DNA from: Candidatus Falkowiibacteriota bacterium | GTDB taxonomy: Bacteria > Patescibacteriota > Patescibacteriia > Patescibacteriales > GWC2-42-12 | Assembly: GCA_016208065.1 (NCBI GenBank) | Contig: JACQYU010000081.1 | Coordinates: 1-20,812, forward strand | Direction of reading: 5' to 3' | DNA length: 20,812 nucleotides | Part shown: positions 20,358 to 20,812 of the stretch, piece after piece | Layout: every line of letters starts with the position of its first letter | Numbering within the stretch: position 1 is the first letter of the stretch | Made by a program: the position numbers and the translations under genes | The notes under the pieces: model-generated | The model's database searches: none | What the model was told of the DNA's origin: nothing | Seen by the model: only the letters and a program-made list of their open reading frames with translations

Positions 20358-20361
20358 GCTT

Positions 20362-20812
20362 ATGCGAGATTTTTTTAAAACAAAAACCTGGATTATCGCA
20401 ACCTTAATGTTTATAATCGCTTTTAGTTTAAGTTCGGCCATTGTCTATTATGAGCTTGGATTCAGGAAAAATGTTAAAACCATTAGCGCTAGCGCCAGCA
20501 ATAATGTAAGCGGCTGGGCCTGGAGTTCAAATATCGGTTGGATCAGTTTTAATTGCACTAATGACAGCCCGGCTTGCGTTAATAGCAATTATGGAGTGGA
20601 TATAGATTTAACTACCGGAAACTTTAGCGGCTATGCTTGGAGTTCAAGCGTCGGCTGGATTGATTTTTCTCCGGTCGGACCTTATCCGGAAGCGCCTTTA
20701 AATTCAGCCCATTATGATTCCTCTACCGGCAACATAACCGGTTGGGCTAAAATATTATCAATGGGAGCCAATGGTTGGCTTAAGATGAGTGGAGCATGGG
20801 CAAACGGGGCGA
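20362..20812 (+). CDS. Secreted or anchored surface protein with GWAWS/GWI repeats, 3' end off window
   Basis: An open frame of 150 codons runs off the window end. The N-terminus has a basic start and a hydrophobic segment (about residues 9-30, WIIATLMFIIAFSLSSAIVY), a signal peptide or anchor. Repeats follow: VSGWAWSSNIGWISFNC, FSGYAWSSSVGWIDFSP and ITGWAKILSMGANGWLKM. Each has W/Y-A-W and G-W-I/L hallmarks, and the intervening segments include YGVDIDLTTGN. I associate this repeat with large extracellular proteins of Parcubacteria-like genomes; its function is unknown. It starts four bases after the pilD stop, so it is coupled to the pilus genes and may act on the cell surface or at the pilus. 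The two cysteines seen lie in the first repeat unit. Confidence 0.75.
   Translation, partial: MRDFFKTKTWIIATLMFIIAFSLSSAIVYYELGFRKNVKTISASASNNVSGWAWSSNIGWISFNCTNDSPACVNSNYGVDIDLTTGNFSGYAWSSSVGWIDFSPVGPYPEAPLNSAHYDSSTGNITGWAKILSMGANGWLKMSGAWANGA

Overview
The window is an AT-rich bacterial segment that looks like a member of the Candidate Phyla Radiation (Patescibacteria), probably Parcubacteria-like. The evidence is indirect. It has a compact type IV pilus (T4P) cluster with no secretin gene (pilQ) in view. It has a membrane-anchored beta-propeller family and a secreted protein with 'GWAWS..GWI.F' repeats, both of which I associate with these genomes. Almost no gene has a Shine-Dalgarno (SD) sequence, and small palindromic repeats are scattered through it. 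No taxonomic marker gene is present, so the placement is inference.

Left part (1-3066): a 5'-truncated tRNA-Arg(GCG) with a degenerate tandem copy; a RhlE-like DEAD-box RNA helicase whose start codon sits directly after an intrinsic-terminator-like hairpin; tRNA-Arg(CCG); a MazG-like pyrophosphohydrolase; and an alpha/beta hydrolase with its own promoter, SD and terminator and a GC-richer core.

Middle part (3088-8117): a damaged recombination block. recG carries two repeat-derived insertions, an apparent loss of about 45 residues from helicase domain 2, and a -1 frameshift. radA, convergent to it, carries a short palindromic insertion, an in-frame TAG, and a frameshift near the C-terminus. 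Between them is a small unit of promoter, 60-codon open frame without a usual start, and terminator. Upstream of radA on the same strand is a membrane-anchored beta-propeller gene.

Right part (8118-20812): a T4P cluster on the plus strand, in the order pilM, pilN, pilO, a small PilP-like membrane protein, pilB, a receiver-only response regulator, a divergent pilT, pilC, pilin, an O-antigen-ligase-like/TPR membrane protein, prepilin peptidase pilD, and the start of a repeat-containing surface protein. PilM, PilN and PilO would form the inner-membrane alignment platform, PilC the platform core, PilB the extension motor and the PilT-like protein a retraction motor or regulator. PilD would process the pilin. 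The ligase-like protein is a candidate pilin glycosyltransferase. The promoter upstream of pilM runs into four copies of an 8-bp repeat, each supplying a TATAAT hexamer. The pilin gene has its own extended -10 promoter and a near-perfect SD.

The points most worth a second look are the joint decay of recG and radA with repeat insertions inside their reading frames, the PilT homologue lacking its His box, the -10 repeat array before pilM, the orphan transcription unit at 5185-5495, and the hairpin that abuts the helicase start.
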